From Enterococcus casseliflavus NBRC 100478 (GTDB lineage: Bacteria; Bacillota; Bacilli; Lactobacillales; Enterococcaceae), in NCBI RefSeq assembly GCF_001544095.1, contig NZ_BCPT01000014.1, positions 21,178 to 85,177 on the forward strand: a DNA stretch of 64,000 nt, given 5' to 3'. Positions within the stretch are counted from its first letter, which is position 1, and each line of letters opens with the position of its first letter. A program made the translations under genes and the position numbers. The notes beneath the pieces were generated by a model. It had not been told where the DNA came from and did not search any database. It was given only the letters and a program-made list of their open reading frames with translations. Positions 29,568-39,488 of the stretch are shown one piece after another.

Positions 29568-30203
29568 ATGCAAAGCTTCTTTAATGAATATGGCGGCCAA
29601 TTGGTCACCAAAAGTCTTGAACATTTGTATATCTCCTTTGCTGCTTTGCTCTTAGGGATTCTTGTTGCTGTACCGATCGGTGTGATCTTGACCCGTTTCC
29701 CCAAAGCAGCAACGGTCGTGATCGGCATCACCAGTGCATTGCAAACCGTGCCTTCTTTGGCACTATTGGCATTGATGATCCCGATTTTAGGTGTCGGAAA
29801 AGTCCCTGCTATCGTCGCTCTTTTCATTTATTCCTTATTGCCGATTTTGCGAAATACCTACATTGGAATGAAAAAAGTCGATTGGAATTACCGCGATGTT
29901 GCCAAAGGGATGGGGATGACCAACTTACAGTCGATCATCAGTGTGGAATTACCTCTAGCAATCCCAACGATCATGGCAGGGATCCGCTTATCGGCCGTGT
30001 ATGTTTTAGCCTGGGCTACCTTGGCTTCTTACATTGGCGCCGGTGGACTTGGTGATTTGATCTTTAGCGGACTAAATAACTACCAACCGCCTTTGATTTT
30101 TGCTGGGACGATTCCAGTGACGATCTTTGCTTTATTAGCTGACTGGTTACTGGGTTTGTTAGAAAACAAACTGACACCAGCTGCCTTAAGGGGGGATGCG
30201 TAA
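29568..30203 (+). CDS. opuCB: Osmolyte ABC transporter permease (first)
   Basis: 211 aa, about five to six membrane helices, BPD_transp_1 domain with the EAA-like loop [31 protein letters not shown]. It starts 4 nt after opuCA, and its stop overlaps the start of opuCC. It pairs with the permease at 31128 to form the membrane channel. Confidence 0.93.
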   Translation: MQSFFNEYGGQLVTKSLEHLYISFAALLLGILVAVPIGVILTRFPKAATVVIGITSALQTVPSLALLALMIPILGVGKVPAIVALFIYSLLPILRNTYIGMKKVDWNYRDVAKGMGMTNLQSIISVELPLAIPTIMAGIRLSAVYVLAWATLASYIGAGGLGDLIFSGLNNYQPPLIFAGTIPVTIFALLADWLLGLLENKLTPAALRGDA

Positions 30204-31123
30204 TGAAAAAAACTTCAAAATTAGCGCTGTTGTTTTCCTTAAGTGTCGCTTTACTTTCCGGCTGTTCCTTTCCCGGTTTAGCCTCGACTTCTGATGAGAA
30301 TACCGTGGCGATTACAGGTGGCATCACTTCCGAAGCCCAAATTCTTGGCGCAGTGGTTGCCGGTATGGTCGAACACTATACGGATAAAAACACAACCGTC
30401 ATTAACAACTTAGCAACAACGACCATCAATCACCAAGCGATGATGAATGGCGATGCGTCGATCTCAGCTGCCCGCTACACAGGCACTGACTTGACCACGA
30501 CGTTAGGGTTGGAGCCAGAATCTGATCCGCAAGCCGCCTTTGACAAAGTCAAATCAGAATTTGAGCAACGGTACCAACAGACTTGGTTCCCTTCTTACGG
30601 CTTTGATAACACATATGTCTTTCTTGTCAGGAAAGACACTGCCGAAAAATACGGATTGGAAAAAGTCAGTGACTTGAAAGATGTCGCAGATCAATTAGTT
30701 GCAGGGGTCGATACCGCGTGGATCACACGGGTCGGTGATGGGTACGATGGCTTCCAGAAAGCCTATGGATTCTCTTTCCAAAACATCCTACCGATGCAGA
30801 TCGGTCTCGTCTATGATGCTGTTGATAACGGAAAAATGGATATCGTTTTAGGGTACTCAACCGACGGCCGGATCGGCAGTTACGATCTCGTGATGCTAGA
30901 AGATGATCTAAACTTCTTCCCGCCTTATGATGCCGCACCGATCGTCGATGACAAATTGTTGAAAGAAACACCTGAAATCGGCGATGCCCTGAACAAATTA
31001 GCAGGCAAAATCGATACCGAAAAAATGCAAGAATTGAATTACCAAGTGGATAATGACCTTCTAGAACCAACGGTAGTTGCCGAACGTTTCTTAGAAGAAA
31101 ATAATTACTTCGAAGGAGAGTGA
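30203..31123 (+). CDS. opuCC: Osmolyte ABC transporter substrate-binding lipoprotein
   Basis: 306 aa. Lipoprotein signal with lipobox LLSGC (Cys21), then an OpuAC-type binding domain (VAITGGITSEAQILGAVVAGMVEHYT, ALMNG-like NHQAMMNGDASIS, RYTGTDL, and YSTDGRIGSYDLVMLEDD). Binds betaine, carnitine or choline outside the membrane. Start overlaps the previous stop; AAGGGGGG is 6-7 nt upstream. Confidence 0.93.
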   Translation: MKKTSKLALLFSLSVALLSGCSFPGLASTSDENTVAITGGITSEAQILGAVVAGMVEHYTDKNTTVINNLATTTINHQAMMNGDASISAARYTGTDLTTTLGLEPESDPQAAFDKVKSEFEQRYQQTWFPSYGFDNTYVFLVRKDTAEKYGLEKVSDLKDVADQLVAGVDTAWITRVGDGYDGFQKAYGFSFQNILPMQIGLVYDAVDNGKMDIVLGYSTDGRIGSYDLVMLEDDLNFFPPYDAAPIVDDKLLKETPEIGDALNKLAGKIDTEKMQELNYQVDNDLLEPTVVAERFLEENNYFEGE

Positions 31124-31127
31124 CGAA

Positions 31128-31790
31128 ATGGCAGACATGAATTTATTCCAACAATTTCTTTTCTATTTCCAAGAAAATGGCGGCTATGTTTTTGCCCAGT
31201 TCATTCGTCACTTCTTGATTTCAATCTACGGGGTACTTTTTGCCTCGATCGTCGGGATTCCAATCGGGATCTTGATTTCTAAAAAAATGCGTTTGGCAGA
31301 TTGGGTGATTCGTTTCGCCAATATCATCCAGACGATTCCATCTTTAGCGATGATCTCGATTTTAATGATCGGCATGGGCTTAGGTGTGAATGTCGTGATT
31401 TTAACGATTTTTCTTTATTCTTTGTTACCGATAATCAAAAATACCTATACCGGCATGCGCCAAGTCGACCGCAATACGTTAGATGTCGGCAAAGGGATGG
31501 GGATGACTAGCTGGCAGCGATTGTATATGATCGAATTGCCATTGTCTGTTTCGGTGATCATGGCAGGGATTCGAAACGCCTTAGTCGTGGCGATCGGTAT
31601 CACCGCTATTGGCGCTTTCGTTGGTGCTGGTGGACTGGGGGACATCATCATCCGTGGAACCAATGCGACGGATGGTGCATCGATCATCTTAGCCGGTGCT
31701 TTACCAACTGCCTTGATGGCGATCATTACGGATCTTGGGCTAAGCTTTATTGAACGCCGCTTAGATCCCGCCAGCCGTACTTCACGCTAA
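31128..31790 (+). CDS. opuCD: Osmolyte ABC transporter permease (second)
   Basis: 220 aa, about six membrane helices, same family as the permease at 29568 (shared GKGMGMTSWQRLYMIELPLSVSVIMAGIR). Last gene of the operon, with a strong terminator after it. Confidence 0.93.
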   Translation: MADMNLFQQFLFYFQENGGYVFAQFIRHFLISIYGVLFASIVGIPIGILISKKMRLADWVIRFANIIQTIPSLAMISILMIGMGLGVNVVILTIFLYSLLPIIKNTYTGMRQVDRNTLDVGKGMGMTSWQRLYMIELPLSVSVIMAGIRNALVVAIGITAIGAFVGAGGLGDIIIRGTNATDGASIILAGALPTALMAIITDLGLSFIERRLDPASRTSR

Positions 31791-31807
31791 ACTTATTTGG
31801 AAAAAGC

Positions 31808-31848
31808 AAAAGCCGTTGTGACCATTTATTGGTCGCAACGGCTTTTTT
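31808..31848. terminator. Terminator of the opuC operon, also facing the GH85 gene
   Basis: AAAGCCGTTGTGACC-attt-loop-GGTCGCAACGGCTTTTTT. Long stem with one G-U pair. T-rich on both strands, so it may serve the convergent GH85 gene too. Confidence 0.88.
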
Positions 31849-31921
31849 GGTTCGGTCATTTTTCAGAAAAGCATCGCTTCAGCCGCTTTCCTTTTTAGGG
31901 TTAACGCCCTGCTCTTTTTTG

Positions 31922-34753
31922 CTATTTATCCATTCCGTATACTTCGACTTCATAGATTCGGGCTGCTGAGTCTGCTCCTTGTGTTGGTTTATCGATACTG
32001 ATTTTTACATATTGCACCTTCTTGACGGCAAACGTATTGGTGCTAGTGCCCGCTTCATTTTTCAACGTTCGTGAAACTGGCTCATAGTCTTTGCCATCTT
32101 CACTGACGAGCACCGTATACGCCCGCGTATTCATGTCTGGGCCTTCTCCACCAGCTTCCGCATGGGCGAGGCGTACTTCACTGACCGTTTGTGGTCGACC
32201 GAGATCGATCATCAACTCATGAGGCGCATTGCCTGTCGCACACCACTTCGTACTCAAATCACCATCGAGGGCAAAAGCTGGTGCTTCGGCATCATTGACA
32301 AACGATGAAGCAGTTGCTTCGGCATCTTTTGAAAGCAGCAGCAACTCTTTCGGCGCATCAGCAGAAATCGTGATCAATCCCGCCATTTCCAGAGGGGTCT
32401 CTCCTGCTTCGTTTTTGGCAACAAGCGTGACTTTGTAGGTACCTGGTTCCGAATAAGTCACTTGGGGATTTTCTTCTGTACTGCTGGTGATATCTCCGCC
32501 TTCAAACGTCCATTCAAATGCTTCGGCATTCGCAGATGAGGTATTCGTGAAGGTGATCGTTTCCCCCGGTGCCGCTAAGGTTTTAGAGGCTGTAAAGGCT
32601 GCTTTTGGCAGCTGATTGTTCGGCCAAGTGATCTCCACCGTATCGGATAGCTTGCCGCGATTGCCATAGCGATCCACTGCCACCACCGCGAACTTGGTTT
32701 TCGTTCCTTTTGGTCGTTCAACGGCATTCAAATAGTGGTTGGTTGCTGGCGTAGCTGCTAAGAAAGAGCGTGAGCCGTCATCGTTCAATTGGTAGATCTC
32801 ATAAACCGCAGCTGTCTTGTCCTTGGCAGCTTCCCACGTTAAACGGACACCCGCATAGTTGCCCTCTTCTTCATCAAAGAGCACATCCTCAACCGTTAAT
32901 GCTTCGGCAGCGAATTTCTCCGCTTTCTGATCTCCGATCGTTAATTGCCCTAGATTCAACTCATAGACATCACTGGTATCTTTCGTGGTTATGTCATAAC
33001 CGATCGCTGTCACTTCCCCTTTGATGTCTTTCAATGAGTAAGTGATCGTCGTCCAGTCTGTTGCGACCTCTTTGTCTCCTTTGATCGTTTGTGTTGAACC
33101 ATCGGCTAAGGTCACGACCAAATCAAGAGCTGTCGGTACCGTTGCTTTGACAGTCGTCGTCAGCTTCGTCTTTTTCGTCACAGGAAATGCTGTCTGATAC
33201 AATGCCATGTGACTGGTACTACCTTTTGTCATCTGTCCACGTAGTTTCAGTGCATTTCCGCCATTATAGGCATCCGCATAATTGATTGATACAGCCAAAT
33301 TATTGTCTTTTCCATGGTCAAAGACCCAACGATAGGTCGGCAAAATAGCTTGCAAGCTTCGGTTGTTCCAATTGCGGCTGGACACTTTTTCTCCCTCGAT
33401 AAAATAGTTGTAGCCATTCCCCAGACTAAAATTCGTCACAAAAGGCAGCTCTGTGATAGCGGTCTGTTCCAGGGCATAGGTGGAGATCCCAGGCCACTCT
33501 GTCGCTTCTGGCAGCTGGCTTTCCCGAGGATCGCCTGTGTTATTGACCCAAAAAGCATTCTCTTTGCTTTGGAAATCATCCGGCGTACTAGCAGAAGAAT
33601 AGGTCCAGCTTGGCACATACAGGCCTAATGAGGTATAAGGAACGCCTTTTTCATCCGTAAACAGATCCCAGCGTACAGGCGTTGAATAACCATTTTCTTG
33701 CACATCGATCCCAGCAAAAAGATCGTAAGGATCGACACCGATTTCATGGGCTTTTTCATTGGAGGCCTTCAACAGCTCTTTGTCCGCCAGTTTGTCAGTG
33801 GTCCACCAGAAATTCAAGAACATACTATCTGCCAATGGGTTCATCTCTGCATCCACCAAATAGGCTTTGTTCTTATCCGTCAAAGCGTTTTGCCAATCCA
33901 TTTTCCCATCACTCGTCATGGAATCATACCACATGATCTCTAAATGCTCGTCGGCTTGTTCTTTGAATTGGGCGATCAATTCTTGCATCGCTTTGGCGTG
34001 GCTTTCATTTAGTCCTTTACCATCAGCCCCCGATTGTTCGACACCTTCCGCTGCATCATCAAAACTAGTGACCGCCGTATCGGTTTCTTGATTGATGAAC
34101 CAGCCATCAAAGCCATACGTATTGGCAACTTCGATCATCTTTTCTACGATCGGAAAATTGCCATCCTCATCCTTAGCTAAAAACGTATCTAGCCATTCCA
34201 GTTTCCCACCATGGGCAGTTTGCGGAAAGAAGATCGTTCCTAAAACCGGCACGCCATTCCTATGAGCAGCATCTGTCACATCAGGACTTGGTGGTACGAT
34301 GATCCCTTCGCCAGAAGAGCCGCCCCAATAAACCAATTGATCGATGTATTGCCAATAAGAAAAGACATTGGCATCAAAGGTATTGATCCCTCGTGGTGCA
34401 TTGCCGCTCGTACTGCTATTCATGATCGAAAGCGCTACGACTTTGGTTTCTGCCGTTTGCGTGTCATTCATCTTCGGCAACGTCTCTTTAGCTGCCCGCT
34501 GCGCTAATGGAACAACGCTGGTATTGTATTTCGCATCTGGATCTTTTTCAAAAGACCATGCCAACAAATCTTCTGGGAACCAATAAGACGACTCCGGTTG
34601 ATTGTCCATCGCTTTTTCCAACGTACTTTTGGCTGTTTCTTGGTAAACGACTTTTCCAGTTGTCTTCGCCTCACTTTGGGTGCAGCCGCCGATTGCCGTT
34701 GCCGCTGCCAATACCAACAAAGATACGCCAACTTTACTGATTTTCCTTGTCAC
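31922..34753 (-). CDS. GH85 endo-beta-N-acetylglucosaminidase lipoprotein
   Basis: 943 aa, surface lipoprotein (lipobox IGGC, Cys24). GH85 domain about residues 90-430 with catalytic Asn221 and Glu223 in GWFINQETD. Then a beta-sandwich stretch (FIEGEKVSSRNWNNRSLQ to about 620), a Fn3-like part (VRLTWEAAKDKTAAVYEIYQL), a PKD domain (about 720-800, FEWTFEGGDITSSTEENPQV) and a discoidin (F5/8C) module at the end (AFALDGDLSTKWCATG). It cuts the chitobiose core of N-glycans, leaving one GlcNAc on Asn. A cre site lies before it. The retained GlcNAc-Asn could feed the asparaginase-PTS cluster at 16.9-23.3 kb. Confidence 0.93.
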   Translation of the reverse strand: MTRKISKVGVSLLVLAAATAIGGCTQSEAKTTGKVVYQETAKSTLEKAMDNQPESSYWFPEDLLAWSFEKDPDAKYNTSVVPLAQRAAKETLPKMNDTQTAETKVVALSIMNSSTSGNAPRGINTFDANVFSYWQYIDQLVYWGGSSGEGIIVPPSPDVTDAAHRNGVPVLGTIFFPQTAHGGKLEWLDTFLAKDEDGNFPIVEKMIEVANTYGFDGWFINQETDTAVTSFDDAAEGVEQSGADGKGLNESHAKAMQELIAQFKEQADEHLEIMWYDSMTSDGKMDWQNALTDKNKAYLVDAEMNPLADSMFLNFWWTTDKLADKELLKASNEKAHEIGVDPYDLFAGIDVQENGYSTPVRWDLFTDEKGVPYTSLGLYVPSWTYSSASTPDDFQSKENAFWVNNTGDPRESQLPEATEWPGISTYALEQTAITELPFVTNFSLGNGYNYFIEGEKVSSRNWNNRSLQAILPTYRWVFDHGKDNNLAVSINYADAYNGGNALKLRGQMTKGSTSHMALYQTAFPVTKKTKLTTTVKATVPTALDLVVTLADGSTQTIKGDKEVATDWTTITYSLKDIKGEVTAIGYDITTKDTSDVYELNLGQLTIGDQKAEKFAAEALTVEDVLFDEEEGNYAGVRLTWEAAKDKTAAVYEIYQLNDDGSRSFLAATPATNHYLNAVERPKGTKTKFAVVAVDRYGNRGKLSDTVEITWPNNQLPKAAFTASKTLAAPGETITFTNTSSANAEAFEWTFEGGDITSSTEENPQVTYSEPGTYKVTLVAKNEAGETPLEMAGLITISADAPKELLLLSKDAEATASSFVNDAEAPAFALDGDLSTKWCATGNAPHELMIDLGRPQTVSEVRLAHAEAGGEGPDMNTRAYTVLVSEDGKDYEPVSRTLKNEAGTSTNTFAVKKVQYVKISIDKPTQGADSAARIYEVEVYGMDK

Positions 34754-34803
34754 ACTTCTTCCTCCTTGTTTTACATAAACCCGCCAACATTCCTACACTA
34801 AAA

Positions 34804-34817
34804 CGATAACGCTTTCA
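34804..34817 (-). promoter_or_regulatory. cre site upstream of the GH85 gene
   Basis: Minus strand TGAAAGCGTTATCG, 13 of 14 matches to cre, about 50 nt before the GH85 ATG. It suggests repression by CcpA when preferred sugars are present. Confidence 0.7.
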
Positions 34818-34888
34818 AAGATAGGAATATAGGAACAAATTAAAGAAATCATGCAACAAATCCAAGAAGGTTGAGTTTAGAAAAAAAA

Positions 34889-34914
34889 AGAGCCTCCTTT
34901 TAGGGAAGCTCTTT
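34889..34914 (-). terminator. Terminator of the GH127 gene
   Basis: Minus strand AGAGCTTCC-ctaaaa-GGAGGCTCT followed by nine T, just after the GH127 stop. Confidence 0.88.
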
Positions 34915-34929
34915 GGCCCTGCTTACTTC

Positions 34930-36870
34930 TTACTTCTTTCCAACGAGCGGCAGCCAAACGCGCATTTCGCCTATGCCCCGATTGCCCCATAAATGGTATG
35001 GGATCAGTTGCCACGTACGAGGTATGACCGTTTCCGCTCGTTCTTCGTAAAGGGTTGTTCCCAACCATTCTTCGCTTTGGTAGCCTTTGATCGCCAAGCG
35101 TAAAGTAGTTGGCAACAACGTATCCTCTTTCGAAAAGGTCGCCTCCAGCGCCTGTGGGTCGATGCGGCAACGCCAGAGTGCTTGACCATTGTCGGCTTCT
35201 TCTATGCAATACACGAAGGGACCACGTTGCAATGCGACTTGATTGATGTCTTGAATAACTTGAGGATTCGCACGCAAGATTTGCAATGGTTGTTCAAAAC
35301 GGATATTGGCCGTCACGTTTTCGACTGCCTCAAAGATGATTGCCTCGCTCGTCTCCTGCCATTCGTGTTCACTATCGATTTGAAACTTACTTAGTCCGTT
35401 AGGTTTGTGGATGATGAGCGTCTTTGGAATGCCTTGATAGCGAATCGTGAGGTCCTCTGTAAAAGGAAACCCGCCCGTTTGTTCAAACGTAAATTGATCA
35501 GGTTCTTCTAAACGGCTTGCTACAAATAAATTCACGTAAAGCTTCTCTTGATCGCAAGTGTAAACCAAGCGCTGCAGCGAAGCGACCATCCGTGCAAAAT
35601 TGGGCGGACAACACGCACAACCGAGCCAATCAGGTCGTTGAGCTTTGACGTGGCCTTTGCCAGGATTTTCCTGATCTCGTTGGGGATTGACCTCCAAAGG
35701 ATTCACGTAGAAAAAGTGTTTGCCGTCAATTGCCGCACCAGAAAGGACGCTATTATACAACGCTCGTTCCATCGTCGCTAAATATTTTGGTTCATTGGTT
35801 AGTTTGAACAGCTCAAAAGAAAATTGGACCAATGCAATGGCTGCACAGGTTTCACAATACATCGTATCATTTGGCAAATCATAGGGACCGACAAAGGCTT
35901 CCCCGTGAACGGTTGAGCCGACGCCACCGGTCACATACATTTTCTTACAGGCGATGTCTTCCCAGATCGCTTCGCAAGCATCGATCAATTCTTGATCTTG
36001 GGTATGCTGGGCGACTTTTGCCATCCCGCTTGCCATATACAGCATTCGTACCGCATGACCTTTGGCTTCATGCTGCTTTTTAGGTTGATCGTAGGCTTGT
36101 AAATAGGTGAGGTCTACCCTTGGCGTTTCATCTGATAAGCCATCCGCTTGGTTTTTCAAGATTTCTTTTTCGTAAAAGGCAGGATCTTCCCCACGTACTT
36201 CAAGAAAGAAATCAGCTAATGTCAAATAGATTTGTTTACCGGTGTATTCATACAAACGCACCAGAGCCAATTCGATCTCTTGATGGCCATCAGCACCTTG
36301 AATTTTTCCAGGCTCCCGCCCAAAATACGTGCAAATATTGGCGATATTTTTCTCTGCCACGGTCAGTAATTTATCCTTGCCTGTTGCTTGATCATAAGCG
36401 ATAGCCGCTTCGACTAGATGCCCGGCACAATAAAGTTCATGACTGAAATACAGCTGACGGTATTTTAACTTCGGTCGGGTCAATTGAAAGAAGGTATTTA
36501 AGTAGCCATCCGCTTCTTGCGCAGCAGCAACTAAGTCAATCACTTCATCTACTGTCTTTTCCAATTGCGGATCGCTAGTATTCAACAAGCTATACCCAGC
36601 CGACTCGATCCATTTGTAGACATCACTATCTTGGAAAAACCAGCCAAAATGTTCCCCTTCCATTTGCCCTGCAGCGATGCGAAAATTCGCCAATGCATGG
36701 CTTTTCCCAGCTGGCAAATTGGGATCTTCCCGTTCTGCTTGAACATCTACATCGATTTCATCATTTAAGACTTGGTATTGGTAAGGAATCGTTTCTTTGC
36801 GAACAAGCTCTTGGTATCCTTGCCAAAACTCGTCCGTGAGCTGGATCTTGTTTAATGCGAATTCTTTCAT
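34930..36870 (-). CDS. GH127 beta-L-arabinofuranosidase
   Basis: 646 aa, cytoplasmic, GH127 (formerly DUF1680). Catalytic signatures: YVTGGVGSTVHGEAF (Glu), MYCETCAAIAL (Cys) and GCACCPPNFARMVASL with the Cys-Cys pair that includes the nucleophile, coordinated to zinc with the Glu in the known HypBA1 structure. It removes beta-L-arabinofuranose, as in hydroxyproline-linked arabino-oligosaccharides of plant extensin. AGGAG 6 nt before the ATG. It is downstream of an ABC importer and DUF624 gene on the same strand, so an imported arabino-oligosaccharide is the likely substrate. Confidence 0.92.
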   Translation of the reverse strand: MKEFALNKIQLTDEFWQGYQELVRKETIPYQYQVLNDEIDVDVQAEREDPNLPAGKSHALANFRIAAGQMEGEHFGWFFQDSDVYKWIESAGYSLLNTSDPQLEKTVDEVIDLVAAAQEADGYLNTFFQLTRPKLKYRQLYFSHELYCAGHLVEAAIAYDQATGKDKLLTVAEKNIANICTYFGREPGKIQGADGHQEIELALVRLYEYTGKQIYLTLADFFLEVRGEDPAFYEKEILKNQADGLSDETPRVDLTYLQAYDQPKKQHEAKGHAVRMLYMASGMAKVAQHTQDQELIDACEAIWEDIACKKMYVTGGVGSTVHGEAFVGPYDLPNDTMYCETCAAIALVQFSFELFKLTNEPKYLATMERALYNSVLSGAAIDGKHFFYVNPLEVNPQRDQENPGKGHVKAQRPDWLGCACCPPNFARMVASLQRLVYTCDQEKLYVNLFVASRLEEPDQFTFEQTGGFPFTEDLTIRYQGIPKTLIIHKPNGLSKFQIDSEHEWQETSEAIIFEAVENVTANIRFEQPLQILRANPQVIQDINQVALQRGPFVYCIEEADNGQALWRCRIDPQALEATFSKEDTLLPTTLRLAIKGYQSEEWLGTTLYEERAETVIPRTWQLIPYHLWGNRGIGEMRVWLPLVGKK

Positions 36871-36919
36871 TACGTTCTCCTGTTCTTTTATTTTGAGATT
36901 TTATGGTAAATGTACGAGC

Positions 36920-37552
36920 TTAGACAGTCGTATGCTTTTTTTCAGGTAAAAAGACATACGCATCTTTTTGTTTAAACAAATTAAGTTGAAAATAAACCAG
37001 CGGTGTAACACCAAATACGAAGAATAAACCCGGTAGTAGGTAGTAGCAACAGCTGATCCCGACCATAAGGACGAAAATTTGACCGGTCAATCCAGGTTTG
37101 CCAAGCATTAGAATCAAACTTTTTTTAAGCATGGGTTTCCAAGCTCGTTCGTGTTGAAAAAACCAAAAGAGATTGGCTAAAAAAAGGAGACTAATTACTA
37201 TCAGAAGTTGGATCAACAAATAAACGGTTGTATCGGCTTCGGTAAAGACATAGTGTCTCATTAGCATCAAGTCAATCGAAAAAAGGGCTGCTAAAGGAAG
37301 GATAAAGAGTCCTAATCGATTCATTCTCCAAAAGTTTTTTCGAAAGCTTTTTGCAAAGGACTGAAACAATTTTATCGCATTTGCTTCTTGATATTTTTCA
37401 TCATTGCAAAGTTCGTAAACCGCATTGGTTGCTGGCAATAGTCCGAAAAGAACTAAGCCGAATAAGGTAAACAGCAGCCAATAGCAATGCAACAGAAATA
37501 ACAGTAAGCCTTTTTTCCCAATGCTCACATGTAAATCGACTAGCTTATTCAT
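36920..37552 (-). CDS. DUF624 (YesL-like) membrane protein
   Basis: 210 aa, about five membrane helices (LLLFLLHCYWLLFTLFGLVLFGLLPATNAVYEL is typical for DUF624). Proteins of this family accompany sugar ABC transporters and hydrolase genes (YesL in Bacillus) but their role is unclear; a part in the transporter or in secretion is assumed. 4 nt between the permease stop and this start, so one transcript. Confidence 0.85.
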   Translation of the reverse strand: MNKLVDLHVSIGKKGLLLFLLHCYWLLFTLFGLVLFGLLPATNAVYELCNDEKYQEANAIKLFQSFAKSFRKNFWRMNRLGLFILPLAALFSIDLMLMRHYVFTEADTTVYLLIQLLIVISLLFLANLFWFFQHERAWKPMLKKSLILMLGKPGLTGQIFVLMVGISCCYYLLPGLFFVFGVTPLVYFQLNLFKQKDAYVFLPEKKHTTV

Positions 37553-37556
37553 GTAC

Positions 37557-38450
37557 TCACCCTTTCATTGCACCAATCATGACTCCTTTATCAAAGTATT
37601 TCTGTAGGAAAGGATAGATCACCAAAATCGGTAAGGTCGAAACAATGATGGCGCCATATTTGATCTGATCTGCATATTGTTGTCCGTAGCCATCACCCAA
37701 AGCGCCCGCACCACCTGCAGATGCTTGATTTGATAGTAAAATATCTCGCAGAACGATCTGTAAAGGTTGTTTTTCGTAGTCGCGAATAAATACGAGTCCT
37801 GTAAAGAAATCGTTCCAATGTTGGACCAAATAGTAAAGACCCACCACAGAAATGACTGCTTTGGATAGCGGTAGCGCCACAGTAACAAAAAATTTTGCAT
37901 AGGAGCAACCATCTAGAGCGGCTGCTTCATAGAGACTATCCGGAATGCTTGTCTCAAAAAAGCTTCTTGCAATGATCAAGTTATAGACATTGACTGCTGA
38001 GGGAATAATAAAGACCCACATACTATCGATCAACCCCACATCTCGATAAAGTAAATACGTAGGGATCAAGCCACCATTGAAAAACATCGTAAAGGTAAAG
38101 AGAAACATCAAAAGTTTTCGAGGTTTAAATTCCTTTCTTGATAAGGCAAAAGCTGCGGGCAAAGTAAAAATTAAATTGACCGCAGTTCCTCCTAACGTAT
38201 AAATCAAGGTATTGCGATAGCCCGTCCAGATCCTAGCATCTTGTAAAATTTTTTCAAAACCAAAAAAGCTGATATTCCTAGGAAAGAGTGTGACTAATCC
38301 TTTAGAAACCATGTTGGAATCACTAATTGAAGCGATGACGACAAAAAAGAGCGGATAGACGACAATCAAAAAGATACTCAAGCAAAGTATGATGATCGCT
38401 AGGTTAAAAAGAAGATCTGATTTAGGTTTGTTTGTTAGTGATAGATTCAT
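37557..38450 (-). CDS. Carbohydrate ABC transporter permease (LplC/YtcP-like)
   Basis: 297 aa, six predicted membrane helices, BPD_transp_1 with the EAA loop YEAAALDGCSYAKFFVTVALPLSKAV and the C-terminal FLQKYFDKGVMIGAMKG typical for this group. Inner partner of the permease at 38463. AAAGGGGTGG precedes the ATG. Confidence 0.92.
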   Translation of the reverse strand: MNLSLTNKPKSDLLFNLAIIILCLSIFLIVVYPLFFVVIASISDSNMVSKGLVTLFPRNISFFGFEKILQDARIWTGYRNTLIYTLGGTAVNLIFTLPAAFALSRKEFKPRKLLMFLFTFTMFFNGGLIPTYLLYRDVGLIDSMWVFIIPSAVNVYNLIIARSFFETSIPDSLYEAAALDGCSYAKFFVTVALPLSKAVISVVGLYYLVQHWNDFFTGLVFIRDYEKQPLQIVLRDILLSNQASAGGAGALGDGYGQQYADQIKYGAIIVSTLPILVIYPFLQKYFDKGVMIGAMKG

Positions 38451-38462
38451 ATAGCCACCCCT

Positions 38463-39386
38463 TTACCATAAACTACGGTTCGTGTATTTTTTCGAAAGAC
38501 CATTTGCTAAAACTAAAAAGAGAAAATTAATGATGTTATTGAATAGCCCGATCGCTGTTGAATAACTAAATTGACTGTTTAAAATCCCAATTTTATACAC
38601 ATACGTAGAAATGACTTCTGAGACGCTCAAATTCAAACTATTTTGCATCAGGAAAATCTTCTCAAAGCCAGCATTTAAAACCCCACCCATATTCATAATC
38701 AACAAAATAACCATCGTTGGCACTAATGCTGGTATATCAACATGGAGGATTTTTTGAAAACGATTGGCGCCATCGATATCTGCTGATTCATAGAGTTGCG
38801 TATCGATACTCGAAAGTGCCGCTAAGTAAATAATGCTGTTCCAGCCACAGTGCTGCCAAACCTCAGAAATGACATAGACGGGCACGAACGTACTGTCGCT
38901 CCCCATTAAGTTGACAGAAGAATCCAAGTTCAAGAGGTTGACTAAAACACCTGTTTCTGGTGAAAGAAAGACTTGCAATATCCCTACCATCACGACCGTA
39001 GAAATGAAGTGAGGTAAATAAACCGCAGTTTGCATGACTTTTTTTCTTTTAGGGTTTCTGATTTGATTGATGATCAATGCCAATAAAATGGGAGCAATGA
39101 ACCCAAAAATCAGCGTTGTCACACTGATCCGCAACGTATTGACTATCACGGTTTGGAACATCGGGCTTTCGAAAAATTGTTGGAAATACTTGAAACCGAC
39201 AAATTCGCCACCAGTGAGTCCCTTCGTAAAGTCGAATTCCCGAAATGCTAGTTGGATACCATACATTGGTATGTAATTAAAAACCAAAATGATCGCTAAT
39301 GCCGGTAAAACCATCAACCATAGCTGCCATTGTCGCCTGAAATGAGAAAGTAACCGATTATTTTTTTTCACGAGAACTGTGTCCAT
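38463..39386 (-). CDS. Carbohydrate ABC transporter permease (LplB/YteP-like)
   Basis: 307 aa, six membrane helices, EAA loop YESADIDGANRFQKILHVDIPALVPTM. Start ATG 39386 has GGAG 8 nt upstream. It follows the binding-protein gene by about 100 nt. No ATPase is encoded here; such systems usually borrow a shared MsmX-type ATPase. Confidence 0.92.
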   Translation of the reverse strand: MDTVLVKKNNRLLSHFRRQWQLWLMVLPALAIILVFNYIPMYGIQLAFREFDFTKGLTGGEFVGFKYFQQFFESPMFQTVIVNTLRISVTTLIFGFIAPILLALIINQIRNPKRKKVMQTAVYLPHFISTVVMVGILQVFLSPETGVLVNLLNLDSSVNLMGSDSTFVPVYVISEVWQHCGWNSIIYLAALSSIDTQLYESADIDGANRFQKILHVDIPALVPTMVILLIMNMGGVLNAGFEKIFLMQNSLNLSVSEVISTYVYKIGILNSQFSYSTAIGLFNNIINFLFLVLANGLSKKYTNRSLW

Positions 39387-39488
39387 GATCTTCACTCCTT
39401 TGATAGATTTAGGTAAATGGCTGGTCTTTGTTATTCAAGCATGAACTTGCGATTGCTTTACTCAACTCTGACCAGCCTCACCACTCAC

